Below, one piece after another: positions 16,326 through 24,994 of a DNA stretch of 61,166 nt; the first letter of the stretch is position 1; the number at the start of each line of letters is the position of its first letter. The notes beneath the pieces are model-generated. The model was not told where the DNA came from. It was given only the letters and a program-made list of their open reading frames with translations, and ran no database searches. This DNA comes from a virus. A program made the translations under genes and the position numbers. The stretch spans positions 1 through 61,166 of IMG/VR virus record IMGVR_UViG_3300042291_001346; one strand, written 5' to 3'.

Positions 16326-16612
16326 AAATTAATAATTTCATCCTTAACTTCATCTTGTTTTGCCTTGCGCTGTTTGTATAGCTTACCCCTTAGATGCGGA
16401 TGCTCTTCCTGTATCTTTCTACTCGCTCTGCCAAAAGAATCTATATAAGGAATAGTTCTTGATTCCATATCTTTTAAAAATTGTTTAATAGGCTTGTCTA
16501 TATCGTAACCTATTTCTTTAAGGTACGTATAATACAGTCCTTCATTACTGTCTCTGAATTTTGGGTGCTTAGATAATTGATCTTTAACCCAATCTAGTTT
16601 GTCTACGATCAT
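16322..16612 (-). CDS. Small basic hypothetical protein
   Basis: 96 residues. The C-terminal half is very basic (SRKIQEEHPHLRGKLYKQRKAKQDE) and helical, suggesting nucleic-acid contact. It also has a conserved-looking RTIPYIDSFGRAS segment. Located directly downstream of the DnaB-type helicase with a 4-bp overlap. Function unknown; a helicase accessory role would fit its position. Confidence 0.6.
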   Translation of the reverse strand: MIVDKLDWVKDQLSKHPKFRDSNEGLYYTYLKEIGYDIDKPIKQFLKDMESRTIPYIDSFGRASRKIQEEHPHLRGKLYKQRKAKQDEVKDEIINL

Positions 16613-17688
16613 ACTGTTTCTGTTCTAGTTCGATAATATTCATCAATTTGTTTAAGCATTTCAGGTTTACCCATAAGCTCTTCAGCTTTAGGCAATTGAT
16701 AATAACCGCCGAACTCGCCAATAAATAAGAAACTGGCAAGAAGATTTACATCACCGTCACGATTCTTGCAGACTTTGGCAAGTCTGTAGCGATTTTTAAA
16801 CTTGGTGATATCATACCCCAAGCACTTATCAACGCCAAAGTAAAAAGGACTAGCCAAGCCTATTGCAGTATTACAATCTTCTGCCACATTACCTGTGTTT
16901 TTGATATCACTCAACATAGGCATCCAACTATCTCCCTCACGTCTATCCATTTGCTCGGATCCTCTGTTAATCTGAGAGATAACCACAGGACTAAAGTTGA
17001 ACATGTTTCTGAAGAATACTAGAGTTCTAGAAGCCTTGTCAATTGCTTCCTTCAAGTCCTTGTAATTATTATAGTTGATCAAGCCAATATGGTCAATCAC
17101 AACTAAAGTAATTAGTCCAGGATTATTAGGAATGTAATCAACAATAAGCCCTTCCTTACTTCTTACTACTTGTCCACGATTCTCTGCGTAGGATATAAGA
17201 TCCTTGTATAGAAAATCAGGATTTAGAGTAGATCGGTAGTGAAGATACTTATTCTGGATCTCCTGCATTCTATCCTCATAGAGAGGAATTAATGCTTCAA
17301 CTTCAGGTCTAATAGCTAGATCACCCTTGGATAATATCTCATCCATAGAAGTCATAATACCGTGTTCGCGCCAGATCAAACTTGCAATATGTTTAGCTAT
17401 CTGATGCTCAGGGGGAATCTCTAAAGAATAATAAATAATCTCGATATCATGAATGTAACCAGGATTATTTTGTAAGAATTCTATAGCCCCATAAACATAA
17501 GTGCTATTTACAAATGCAGTCTTGCCTACGCTGGTACCTGCAAAAATTAAATCATAACGACCTTGTTGAATATTCTTAATGTGTTTACTTAAAGTAGTAA
17601 AGCCTTGAAAGGGAATACCTGTATTTAAACCTTGTTTACCTCTTTCTATGCTTGTTTTTAATCGATCCCAATATTTAATTTTAGTCAT
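16609..17688 (-). CDS. DnaB-like replicative helicase
   Basis: 359 residues. RecA-type core with Walker A AGTSVGKTA (50-58), Walker B LVVIDHIGLI near 195-204, and VVISQINRGSEQ before an arginine-rich stretch, all characteristic of DnaB/gp41 family helicases. It starts almost at the RecA domain, so the N-terminal primase-binding domain of bacterial DnaB is missing or very short, as in several phage helicases. Primase, loader-like protein and polymerase are encoded on the same strand. Confidence 0.85.
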   Translation of the reverse strand: MTKIKYWDRLKTSIERGKQGLNTGIPFQGFTTLSKHIKNIQQGRYDLIFAGTSVGKTAFVNSTYVYGAIEFLQNNPGYIHDIEIIYYSLEIPPEHQIAKHIASLIWREHGIMTSMDEILSKGDLAIRPEVEALIPLYEDRMQEIQNKYLHYRSTLNPDFLYKDLISYAENRGQVVRSKEGLIVDYIPNNPGLITLVVIDHIGLINYNNYKDLKEAIDKASRTLVFFRNMFNFSPVVISQINRGSEQMDRREGDSWMPMLSDIKNTGNVAEDCNTAIGLASPFYFGVDKCLGYDITKFKNRYRLAKVCKNRDGDVNLLASFLFIGEFGGYYQLPKAEELMGKPEMLKQIDEYYRTRTETV

Positions 17689-17708
17689 ATGATTAATTAT
17701 TTAAGGTT

Positions 17709-18269
17709 TTAAATTGAGTCAGTATTCCACTCTTGTTCCTCTGTTCCAACATCCTGTATAAATACATCCCATTGTTCCCAAAGATTGTTATTCAATACTG
17801 TTTCCATTTGTGGAAGAAATTGCAAACTATTAGTCTGCTTTTTCTTATTCACAAAAGCCGTAAGAGCCGCGATAGCTCTTGAGTGTTCCGACGCAGTTTT
17901 AACTCTCGCCAAGTACTTCTTTTCATGCTTTAATGCTACCTGGGAGGTAGGACCTGCGCTACGTAGTACGCGAGATCCTACCTTTATTGGATAAGCATTA
18001 TAAAATTCCCAGAAGTTGATTTCGTCAGATCGTATTCTCAGAAGCTTTTCTACTAACTTATTACTAAGTGTAGTTTCTGTAAATTTGCCAGATGCATCCA
18101 AGATGTAATCAGTACCTAATAAGTTTTTACGTATTTCGAATGCACGTAATGCTCCAAACACTACTAATATATCATCATACTTTTTATGATACATTAAATA
18201 CAACCATACATACTCATCAGGCTTTAACGACTTTTTTGCTAGTTCTTTTAGATTTAGGCTTATTTCCAT
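17709..18269 (-). CDS. Possible helicase loader / replication organiser
   Basis: 186 residues. The C-terminal half carries FWEFYNAYPIKVG, then a basic region, LARVKTASEH, and finally NNNLWEQW. This is the pattern of the C-terminal domain of phage O/DnaD-like replication proteins (F..fYP.K.g ... tfLn...W). The N-terminal half (VWLYLMYHKKYDDILVVFGALRAF) is helical. It is encoded between the SF2 helicase and the DnaB helicase, which fits helicase loading. Overlaps the SF2 helicase gene by 53 bp. Assignment is by pattern only. Confidence 0.5.
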   Translation of the reverse strand: MEISLNLKELAKKSLKPDEYVWLYLMYHKKYDDILVVFGALRAFEIRKNLLGTDYILDASGKFTETTLSNKLVEKLLRIRSDEINFWEFYNAYPIKVGSRVLRSAGPTSQVALKHEKKYLARVKTASEHSRAIAALTAFVNKKKQTNSLQFLPQMETVLNNNLWEQWDVFIQDVGTEEQEWNTDSI

Positions 18270-19368
18270 CTTTCAATTCTTGAATTGTACATTCTTTAAT
18301 TTTACTTGCCTCAAAACCTTTTAATGCAGATCGCATCCATACTTCATCTTGTGTATTTCTTAGGTACACAATATAAATAGTTGCTTTTCTTCCTTTTTCC
18401 ATATTCATAGCACGCATTGCTTGTTGCACTGCTAAATTCTCACCGCTCTTAAGCTGATTGAATACTGCTACTTTTAGATCAGGAATAGTAACACCCATGG
18501 AGACCATCGACACCACACTCAGCTTATCAATTTTTCCTTCAGAAAAGTGTTTCAAGGAATCTTTATCAGATTTACTGTGAAAAGAGTTATCCCCCAGCTT
18601 GTCTGCTATATCTTGCCTACCTGAAAATATAATACACCTATCAACTAGGGATAATATATCTTCAGTAATCTTCTGTTTAGACCTTGCGTTATAAATAACA
18701 TCCAATCTCTTGGACATTAAGAATCGTAAAGAACTCCATTTTTGTCTTTGTTTTGCTTGAGTATACGATGTATCCCAGTAAGAATACGCTTCTAACTCCG
18801 TCTGTAAAAATGGATTTTCTTTATTTCCTCCTAATACATATTTATCTGTATAGTCTAAATCACACCCAACACAAATAATTTCATAGTCAGCGATAATCTT
18901 ATCAGCGATAGCTTGCTCTACACTATATGTATACAATACATTTAGCTTAAGCATTGTCTCTAATAAGAATTCTGTATCACCATCTAATGTGCCTGTTAAC
19001 GCTAATATTCTTGTGCCCTTCAATTGCTCTTTTGACAAGAGATTGAGGACTTTAAGATTATAAGCATGTATCTCATCGGCAATAATTAGATTGTAAGCCT
19101 TTTTGTTTTTACTTATGCTGTTGCTCCAAAGGAATTCTACTTTAATATTATCTCTAAGATTCCACTTCTCCATCTCTTCTTTCCAACTCTCAAAAATCTC
19201 TTTTCTCGGAGCTAATATTAATACGCTAATTTCTTTTTCTACTGTATTTAATGCATCTATAGTAATCTTAGTTTTACCTACACGAGGTGCTACTTCAACT
19301 ACACCTACAAATCTATTGAATACTATTGTATTCGTAGCTATAGATTGCACTTGGGTTCTTATTTGCAT
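18217..19368 (-). CDS. SF2 DEAD/H-like helicase (UvsW type)
   Basis: 383 residues. Motif I is APRVGKTK at 27-34, motif II DEIH at 98-101, motif III LTGT follows, and motif VI is QQAMRAMN near the C-terminus, with LSVVSMVSMGVTIPDLKVAVF before it. This is a complete superfamily-2 core without extra domains. Phage UvsW-like helicases move branched DNA and convert replication initiation modes. The C-terminus is lysine-rich (KPKSKRTSKKVVK). The start at 19368 lies within the end of the HTH gene. Confidence 0.85.
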   Translation of the reverse strand: MQIRTQVQSIATNTIVFNRFVGVVEVAPRVGKTKITIDALNTVEKEISVLILAPRKEIFESWKEEMEKWNLRDNIKVEFLWSNSISKNKKAYNLIIADEIHAYNLKVLNLLSKEQLKGTRILALTGTLDGDTEFLLETMLKLNVLYTYSVEQAIADKIIADYEIICVGCDLDYTDKYVLGGNKENPFLQTELEAYSYWDTSYTQAKQRQKWSSLRFLMSKRLDVIYNARSKQKITEDILSLVDRCIIFSGRQDIADKLGDNSFHSKSDKDSLKHFSEGKIDKLSVVSMVSMGVTIPDLKVAVFNQLKSGENLAVQQAMRAMNMEKGRKATIYIVYLRNTQDEVWMRSALKGFEASKIKECTIQELKDGNKPKSKRTSKKVVKA

Positions 19369-19783
19369 ATTTTTCTATTTTTTGTAGTGCAAAACGTCTT
19401 ACATACTTGTTTTTATTAATACTTAATTCATCGTAATCTCTTCCACTATAAGTTACAGGATATACACCATCTTTCATCCATTGTTTGTAAGAAGCTTTAA
19501 CTGTTTTTACTACATATGGTTGACTTTTTGCTTTAATATTTTTAGATACATTGCAATAGGTAATACCAAACATTCTGCCCATTTCTGAATAAGAAAATCC
19601 TTCTTTGTGCAATCTTTTTGCTGTTACTCTACGCAATTCAACCATATAAATATTAACTACATTTCTTAAAGGTTTAAAATAAAGTTCTAGTTGTTTTAAT
19701 TCTGTAAGTCTCTCTATCTCTTTATGTAATTGAGATATTCTGTCTTCATAAGAAGTTGTTTCTAATTTTATTGATACTCCCAT
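19313..19783 (-). CDS. Helix-turn-helix DNA-binding protein
   Basis: Start taken at 19783 (MGVSIKLE), which lies outside the polymerase gene; ATG 19807 inside it is an alternative. The protein has an N-terminal coiled-coil-like region (SQLHKEIERLTELKQLELY), then RLHKEGFSYSEMGRMFGITYCNVSKNIKA, a clear helix-turn-helix of the DnaA/sigma-like type (about residues 60-90). A C-terminal basic region follows. It could be a transcription regulator or origin-binding protein. It sits between polymerase and SF2 helicase and overlaps the latter by 56 bp. Confidence 0.65.
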   Translation of the reverse strand: MGVSIKLETTSYEDRISQLHKEIERLTELKQLELYFKPLRNVVNIYMVELRRVTAKRLHKEGFSYSEMGRMFGITYCNVSKNIKAKSQPYVVKTVKASYKQWMKDGVYPVTYSGRDYDELSINKNKYVRRFALQKIEKYANKNPSAIYSYEYNSIQ

Positions 19784-19794
19784 AATTTTTAGTT

Positions 19795-21804
19795 TTAATG
19801 TTGCCATTGATGGGTCACCATCGGTTCTGCTTTTAATTTTACTACCGTACAGAATACTTTACCAGCTTCTTCCATGCACAGTTGCAATTGATCCTTGATA
19901 ACATCACTCATATTTTCAGGACATTCTACTATCCATTCATCATGAACGACATTAGGCATTTTCACAGTAAAAACTAGATTATTGGCTACAAGATAACGAA
20001 AAAAATACACACCTGCAAGCTTTGTGATGTCCGCAGAAGTACCTTGAATAGGATAATTCAAGGACATACGCTCAATATCACCTTTTTTCATAAAATACTC
20101 TCGTACTTTAGGCTTGTAGTGATTAATAAATGTGTCTGTATTCCTTGCTTTATGGTCCTTATAATCATCCCAGAATCCTTTTGTATTGTAGATATCTTCG
20201 TGAAGCTTTTTGTATTCTTCAAAATAAGGAATAAAACATTTACGATTACTCACACCATTAAATTGTATATAACCCAACTCTAGTGCTCGTTTCTTCTCTT
20301 GTTTAAAATAATCAGCTAATCCTGGAAAAGCTTTAAAATATGCTGTGTAAACTGCTTCACCTTCTTCTAAGGGTATGCTCAAATTTTGCGCAATAGTTAT
20401 ACCTGTACCGCCATAGTTAATAGCGAAACCTGCAGATTTTGCAATTTGTCTCTTACCCTTATGCTTATCTTTAATTTCATCTAAAGTGAGTTGTGACAAC
20501 TCAGGAAATATTTTAGACGCAATAAAGCTGTGCATATCACCCAACCCTTGGCTGTAGAAATACAGTAAGTCAGGATCTAAAGACTTGTTAGCAAGTACAA
20601 TCTGCTCTTGCCCGCTATAGTCGCTTACTATTAGTACATTGCCAGGCTCAGATTGAAAGCAACTTCTAGTTCGTTTGTCGCTTGGTATATTTTGCATGTT
20701 AGGTGCTTGAGGAATACCACGTTTTCTATCTCCTTTCTGGCCACTAGACAATCTGCCTGTGTTCATAATTTGAGTATAGTTACTATGTATTCTACCTGTA
20801 GCTTTATTAATATATCCAAACCAGTTCTCACCATAAGTACTCACAACCTTTTGATGCTCAGTATACTCTATGTAAGTCCCAATGATAGGATGCTTAGACT
20901 TTTGAGGGCCTAACACTTTCTTATCTACTGAATCCTTAAATAATCCTGTGTCTTTGTCTTTAGTTAAAGTGTCTACACCTAAAGATTTCATAAACGGAAT
21001 TACTTGTTTAGAAGAGGCCCAGTTTAACTTGCATGTCACACCTTCAGAAAATAAACTCAATTGGTTATTTACAAACTCAGGATATTTAGCAGAGTTATCT
21101 AGAATATATTGATCAAGTATTTGCTTTACAGCTTCTAAATCTTTTTGATCATCTTCACATTTCTTGCGCCAGTCTTCGCTATTCATATAGAATCCACAGA
21201 ATTCTATGTAAGCCAGGACTATAGCAAACTCATTGTCAAGAGTCATAGTTCTAGTAAGATTCAGTTCCTTCAGTGCTACTTCTTGTTTACGTTTTACCTG
21301 ATGTAAATACTTCACATCATCAGCAGCATATTTAATTACTCTAGTGGATAAACCTTCTCTATGAATGTTACCTCTAATAGTTTTATCAAGTTCAATTTTG
21401 CAATACTTATACACTACTGCATCTAATGAGCGTCTTGCTGTGTCGATACCTGTAGTCAGGATTCTCTCAGCTAAGAAGCTATCATATACTTTAGTAGGTA
21501 TAATTCCATAATAGAATAAAAATCTAACGTCGAATTTAGCATTATGCATGATTAGCATTTTGCTTTCTAGTAGATCTTTATAAGCTCTAGGATCTACAGT
21601 TGTACAGTCAACAACATATTGTCGTTGCTGATCACCTAATTGCATAGATAATAAAGCTTTAGTAAATGGGTCCAAGCCCATAGTCTCAGTATCGAAACCT
21701 ATAATATTTAAGGTTTGTAGATACTCTAACGATTCTTCAACACTAGCCAAAGAATAACCAGGCGCCGTAAACAACGACGCTTGGTTAGTTACTAAATAAA
21801 TCAC
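19795..21804 (-). CDS. Family-A DNA polymerase with 3'-5' exonuclease
   Basis: 669 residues. Exonuclease motifs: FDTETMGLD (D38, E40), HNAKFDVRF (D92) and YAADD (Y159...D163). Polymerase motifs: A VSDYSGQEQ, B RQIAKSAGFAINYGG, and C VVHDEWIVE near the C-terminus. All catalytic acidic residues are present, so both activities should be intact. There is no 5'-3' exonuclease domain, as in T7-like polymerases. It is the most upstream large gene of the leftward replication block. Starts at the first ATG; no SD, as expected for a Bacteroidota phage. Confidence 0.95.
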   Translation of the reverse strand: MIYLVTNQASLFTAPGYSLASVEESLEYLQTLNIIGFDTETMGLDPFTKALLSMQLGDQQRQYVVDCTTVDPRAYKDLLESKMLIMHNAKFDVRFLFYYGIIPTKVYDSFLAERILTTGIDTARRSLDAVVYKYCKIELDKTIRGNIHREGLSTRVIKYAADDVKYLHQVKRKQEVALKELNLTRTMTLDNEFAIVLAYIEFCGFYMNSEDWRKKCEDDQKDLEAVKQILDQYILDNSAKYPEFVNNQLSLFSEGVTCKLNWASSKQVIPFMKSLGVDTLTKDKDTGLFKDSVDKKVLGPQKSKHPIIGTYIEYTEHQKVVSTYGENWFGYINKATGRIHSNYTQIMNTGRLSSGQKGDRKRGIPQAPNMQNIPSDKRTRSCFQSEPGNVLIVSDYSGQEQIVLANKSLDPDLLYFYSQGLGDMHSFIASKIFPELSQLTLDEIKDKHKGKRQIAKSAGFAINYGGTGITIAQNLSIPLEEGEAVYTAYFKAFPGLADYFKQEKKRALELGYIQFNGVSNRKCFIPYFEEYKKLHEDIYNTKGFWDDYKDHKARNTDTFINHYKPKVREYFMKKGDIERMSLNYPIQGTSADITKLAGVYFFRYLVANNLVFTVKMPNVVHDEWIVECPENMSDVIKDQLQLCMEEAGKVFCTVVKLKAEPMVTHQWQH

Positions 21805-21835
21805 TTCTTATTTAACTTTACAGAATTATAAATTC

Positions 21836-22024
21836 TCAGTTTTTCTGTTTTCTAACAGAAGATTTTAAGTTAATATAAGCTTGTGCTCCACGTTTTGTAC
21901 CACTTTGCCAGCGTAACAATGGATATTTAGGGTCATTTAAGTATTTCCAAGGAAGAAACCAATATCTCTTCATCATAACATTAAACTTGCCATACTTATT
22001 CTCTACAATTTTAAACTTTGCCAT
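21836..22024 (-). CDS. Small protein of a GAQAYIN-motif family
   Basis: 62 residues, basic. The N-terminal half is aromatic (YWFLPWKYLND) and residues ~46-52 read RGAQAYINL. The same motif and general layout occur in the protein at 4059-4280, indicating two paralogues in one genome. No membrane segment and no known domain. Confidence 0.6.
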   Translation of the reverse strand: MAKFKIVENKYGKFNVMMKRYWFLPWKYLNDPKYPLLRWQSGTKRGAQAYINLKSSVRKQKN

Positions 22025-22050
22025 ATTATTTGTTATTTGTTATTACTTAA

Positions 22051-22233
22051 TCATTTACTTGGTGAAAGTATAATACCTTCATGTACAATCTTATCTAAAA
22101 TTTGAGTATGGCCATTAATCACAGTAGGCTCCAATGTATTCTTAGATAGTTGTTCAAGTGCTATTTTCTCCAAATCATTTTCGGGAATGAGCACTAATTT
22201 AATAGTTCCATTTAAAATAACCTCTGTTTTCAT
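22051..22233 (-). CDS. Small hypothetical protein
   Basis: 60 residues, mildly acidic and soluble. No motif recognised. It lies in a run of short genes upstream of the polymerase, separated from neighbours by under 30 bp on each side. Confidence 0.5.
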   Translation of the reverse strand: MKTEVILNGTIKLVLIPENDLEKIALEQLSKNTLEPTVINGHTQILDKIVHEGIILSPSK

Positions 22234-22238
22234 AGTTA

Positions 22239-22367
22239 TTATTTTAGTTTTGAGTTAATTACTAGTCCTACTAAGATTACAACTAAGCAAATGGCTGATA
22301 CTATTAATGCAGCCATTTTACTTTCATAATCTCTTGGAACTCTTTCGTATTCTTTGCGCTTTTTCAT
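22239..22367 (-). CDS. Tiny single-span membrane protein
   Basis: Start taken at ATG 22367 (MKKRKEYERVPRDYE), which overlaps the upstream stop as ATGA; the longer frame to 22433 would lie inside the upstream gene. The 42-residue product has a basic N-terminal cytoplasmic part and one hydrophobic helix (residues ~20-38, AALIVSAICLVVILVGLVI). Function unknown. Confidence 0.55.
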   Translation of the reverse strand: MKKRKEYERVPRDYESKMAALIVSAICLVVILVGLVINSKLK

Positions 22368-22585
22368 AGTAGCAACAATAATATACCTCCAAATCCTATA
22401 CCTGCTAAGAAATAAATAGCATTCCATAGCCATTGTGGATAAAGACTTTTAGGCTTATCACTGATTGCTGCAATAGCTAAACGTTTGTGGAGAATATCAA
22501 TTCTCTCTTGCATAATAGTAATTGTACTATCTTGTACTTCTATTATTTCTTCATACGTTTCAATAATTTTATCTATTTCGTCCAT
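22364..22585 (-). CDS. Small coiled-coil membrane protein
   Basis: 73 residues. Residues 1-40 form an acidic heptad-like helix (IDKIIETYEEIIEVQDSTI) and residues ~50-73 are a C-terminal membrane helix ending in five leucines. Translationally coupled (ATGA) to another single-span protein downstream. The pair resembles small phage membrane complexes such as immunity, holin-regulator or spanin-like proteins, but no specific role can be assigned. Confidence 0.6.
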   Translation of the reverse strand: MDEIDKIIETYEEIIEVQDSTITIMQERIDILHKRLAIAAISDKPKSLYPQWLWNAIYFLAGIGFGGILLLLL

Positions 22586-22603
22586 TGTCTTTAGATTTAA
22601 GTT

Positions 22604-22762
22604 TTAATAATGTCTAGGCTTATTTTGAGCTCTTACAATACTCTTAGGTACATAAGCTTTCTTAGCATGACATGTTCTTGCTGTTGAGCAACTTGTTAAT
22701 CCTAATGATAATCCGTACATAAATAATATTAGTAACGAGATGTTAAGTTTTTTCTCTTTCAT
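22604..22762 (-). CDS. Small predicted lipoprotein
   Basis: 52 residues, start ATG at 22760-22762, TAA at 22604-22606. It has a basic start (MKEKK), a hydrophobic stretch, then GLTSC, a lipobox-like signal with the cysteine at residue 25. The remaining 27 residues are basic with one more cysteine. It is below the usual ORF cutoff but has a convincing signal and fits the spacing between neighbours. Likely an outer- or inner-membrane lipoprotein of unknown function. Confidence 0.6.
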   Translation of the reverse strand: MKEKKLNISLLILFMYGLSLGLTSCSTARTCHAKKAYVPKSIVRAQNKPRHY

Positions 22763-22842
22763 TGTTCTTGTTGTTTAGTTATCATTTCTATTTAATTTAT
22801 GTGGTAAAAATTGCCACTTATCCTAAATAGAAATGTTATTAA

Positions 22843-23292
22843 TTAAAAGTTTTTTTGAATGTATTTTAATGCTAGTGTACTACCAGACATATTAAATGTA
22901 TAAACACTTTCACCGCATGTGCTGTCGTTTATTCTAACTTTTACGTCACTGCATACTTGAAAGTCTTCATCAGCTTTAGAGCCAAGTAAGTCCCATGTAA
23001 AGAATAATACGTCGTGATCTTTACTAGCTTCTGATACAAAAGTGTATTTAGAGTATTCATTGTTTATTAAGAATGATAGATCAACTACAATCTCATCTTC
23101 ACATACGTACATACCTTGAATATAGAATACAACTTTGCCATTTACATTCTCAAGTTTGAGTATAGCTCCGTCTACTTCTTTACTGTGACATATACGATAA
23201 GGTTCATCAAATCCATTGTTGACAGTTTTTGTAGTCCATTGTGAGTGTGCAATAGAGCTGCACAGTACAAATAATAATAATAATGTTTTCAT
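22843..23292 (-). CDS. Secreted protein with signal peptide
   Basis: 149 residues. A clear signal peptide (MKTLLLLFVLCSSIAHS) is followed by a beta-rich domain with four cysteines that could form disulfides in the periplasm. No family recognised. An exported product in the early/accessory region could modify the host envelope or block superinfection; this is inference. Next gene upstream also encodes an exported peptide. Confidence 0.6.
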   Translation of the reverse strand: MKTLLLLFVLCSSIAHSQWTTKTVNNGFDEPYRICHSKEVDGAILKLENVNGKVVFYIQGMYVCEDEIVVDLSFLINNEYSKYTFVSEASKDHDVLFFTWDLLGSKADEDFQVCSDVKVRINDSTCGESVYTFNMSGSTLALKYIQKNF

Positions 23293-23297
23293 GTTTT

Positions 23298-23462
23298 TTA
23301 TTTTGAAGTGTTATAAATATGATCCAGATACATTTTTCTTGGACCTGTTACTGTTGATGCCCATTCTTTAGGTTTACTTACCACTTGCACCTGTTGTTTA
23401 GGTGCAGGTGGATAAGTAAATGTAGTACAAATGGTTACCAAGAAAAGCAATAATGATTTCAT
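23298..23462 (-). CDS. Small secreted peptide
   Basis: 54 residues, ATG at 23460-23462, TAA at 23298-23300. N-terminal signal (MKSLLLFLVTICTTFTYP) followed by a Pro/Lys/Gln-rich ~35-residue peptide. It ends 5 bp before the next secreted protein gene. Short but well placed; function unknown. Confidence 0.55.
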   Translation of the reverse strand: MKSLLLFLVTICTTFTYPPAPKQQVQVVSKPKEWASTVTGPRKMYLDHIYNTSK

Positions 23463-23473
23463 GGTGTTAAATA

Positions 23474-23740
23474 TTACATTATGAAATTAAGACCAGTCAC
23501 ATCATAGTATGCTTGGCGACGATTTTCTACTTCGTAGTCTTCACCGATAACCTGAGCATAGTAATGTGATAAATCTTCATAGTATGTTACATCTTCTTCA
23601 AGACATAATACACCAAAATGTTGAGTAACTAATGCAGCTCTTTCTTTATTATCGATAGGCTCATAGTCAAGTTCAATAGCAGATAAGTACATGCCTAGTT
23701 CGTGCATCTGTACTCTTGGGAGGGTGTGAGTATTTGACAT
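23474..23740 (-). CDS. Small acidic hypothetical protein
   Basis: 88 residues, rich in Tyr, Glu and Asp (DVTYYEDLSHYYAQV), soluble. No family recognised. Strong negative charge is common in phage proteins that mimic DNA or bind host factors, but there is no direct evidence here. A terminator from the upstream gene lies just before its start, so it likely has its own promoter or receives read-through. Confidence 0.55.
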   Translation of the reverse strand: MSNTHTLPRVQMHELGMYLSAIELDYEPIDNKERAALVTQHFGVLCLEEDVTYYEDLSHYYAQVIGEDYEVENRRQAYYDVTGLNFIM

Positions 23741-23764
23741 AATAGTTAAATTTTAAGTAAATAA

Positions 23765-23790
23765 AAAGGGCAGTTGTTACACTGCCCTTT
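23765..23790. terminator. Terminator hairpin after the 23817 gene
   Basis: AAAGGGCAGT (23765-23774) pairs with ACTGCCCTTT (23781-23790) around 6 nt. On the minus strand it is followed by TTTATT, so it ends the transcript of the gene at 23817-24329. Confidence 0.85.
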
Positions 23791-23816
23791 AATCAAAAAG
23801 AAATTAAATAATTAGA

Positions 23817-24329
23817 TTATTTAGCTAATGCAGCAGCAATTGCAGACGCTGCAGAAGTCTCAACACGTGTAGTATCAGTAAGGATGATATGTTTAGCCTC
23901 ACCCAATACTACGCTTGTGCGTACATAAATGTACATACCATTGTGCATAATAAAGTCACCGTCTTTTCCTGCACGTTTAGCACGTGTGTCAAAGTTTGCT
24001 ACTTCGAAGTCACTACCTTTAGTAGTCTCGTTAATTTGAATGTTCAATGGTTGTGATTCGAAACCAACAAAACGTGGATCAACCATGTCTAATTGTAATT
24101 CCTCACCTTCAGCCAAGGCCAAGTCCAAACCTAATAGTTTGTTAACGTCAGCTGGTTGTGCAGATAACCATGCATAACGAGGCTTAGATTGATTAAAGCG
24201 ATCATCAGATGCATTTAATAAACCTAACACGTTAGTAGGATTGTTACCTGTGTTTACTACTTGAGCAAATGTTAATTGTACTTTGCCACCTTTTACTCCT
24301 TTTGCTGATTCTAAAACGATTTTGTTCAT
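23817..24329 (-). CDS. Abundant-type conserved hypothetical protein, possible ssDNA-binding or structural
   Basis: 170 residues. Beta-rich with an Ala-rich C-terminus (TSAASAIAAALAK). Codon and base use look more optimised than the neighbours, it has its own terminator, and it follows a large structured leader region (24386-24710), which together suggest strong, separate expression. I considered a crAss-like single-stranded-DNA-binding protein, but no OB-fold motif is certain. Segment FIMHNGMYIYVRTS is the most distinctive stretch. Confidence 0.55.
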   Translation of the reverse strand: MNKIVLESAKGVKGGKVQLTFAQVVNTGNNPTNVLGLLNASDDRFNQSKPRYAWLSAQPADVNKLLGLDLALAEGEELQLDMVDPRFVGFESQPLNIQINETTKGSDFEVANFDTRAKRAGKDGDFIMHNGMYIYVRTSVVLGEAKHIILTDTTRVETSAASAIAAALAK

Positions 24330-24385
24330 GATAATAGTTTTTAATAATAAATAAATAGATAAATAATAGATTGTACTCTGAAATC

Positions 24386-24710
24386 AGACTTATAAAGTCT
24401 TGAAATTAAGCATGCTAGAGTGACATGCTTAAAGTTATCCTTCACTGTATTTTTTCGACGATGCTAACAGTATGGATTAATAAAAGTTTAATGATTAGTT
24501 TAAAGACCCTCATCAAATAACCGTCAAATAAGTGTCCAATTTAAAACGATTGATTATTTAATGAGGGTTTACCTTAAAACATTGCGTAGTTAGAACATGA
24601 TCCAACTTGATCTAACTATGTGGTTGTTCGGGATTTCCGACTAACCACTTGGTGAGTTACTATTTAGTAAGTAATTAATCCTCCTTATGCACTACACACA
24701 AGGAGGATTA
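24386..24710. repeat. Hairpin array 1 (gene-free 24330-24717)
   Basis: At least seven stem-loops follow one another: AGACTT/AAGTCT (24386-24400); TTAAGCATG/CATGCTTAA (24406-24432); ACTGT/ACAGT (24444-24471); ACCCTCAT with ATGAGGGT plus flanking AAATAA/TTATTT (24506-24568); TAGTTAGA/TCTAACTA (24587-24618); GTGGTT+TCGG with CCGA+AACCAC (24620-24648); TTACTA/TAGTAA (24657-24670); and an 11-bp perfect stem TAATCCTCCTT/AAGGAGGATTA (24676-24710). No open frame fits. It may be a structured RNA, a leader of the 23817 gene, or an origin. A second array is at 25703. Confidence 0.75.
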
Positions 24711-24717
24711 AATTTAA

Positions 24718-24951
24718 CTACCTCTTTTCACTTAACCACTCCCCAGTCTCTGCTAGAAAAAAGATGTATAGAATAATGTTCAGCACCCATAATGCAGCTG
24801 ATGATGTTACATCATTAAATGTTAAGGGTGTCAGGATTGATAATCCTAATGCTACTATAAATGTAATAGTACATACCATGATGAATGGTACAATAAATAA
24901 TGCTAGTACTTTAACAGGTCTAGCTGTTGTTTTTAAGTCTTTAAATTGCAT
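24718..24951 (-). CDS. Small membrane protein
   Basis: 77 residues with two hydrophobic helices (residues ~14-40 and ~50-68) and a short charged end (ETGEWLSEKR). First of a cluster of four or five very small membrane proteins between the two hairpin arrays. No family recognised. Confidence 0.6.
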   Translation of the reverse strand: MQFKDLKTTARPVKVLALFIVPFIMVCTITFIVALGLSILTPLTFNDVTSSAALWVLNIILYIFFLAETGEWLSEKR

Positions 24952-24994
24952 AATAGTTGTTTTAATAGTGAGTAATTTGATACAAGTTATAGCA

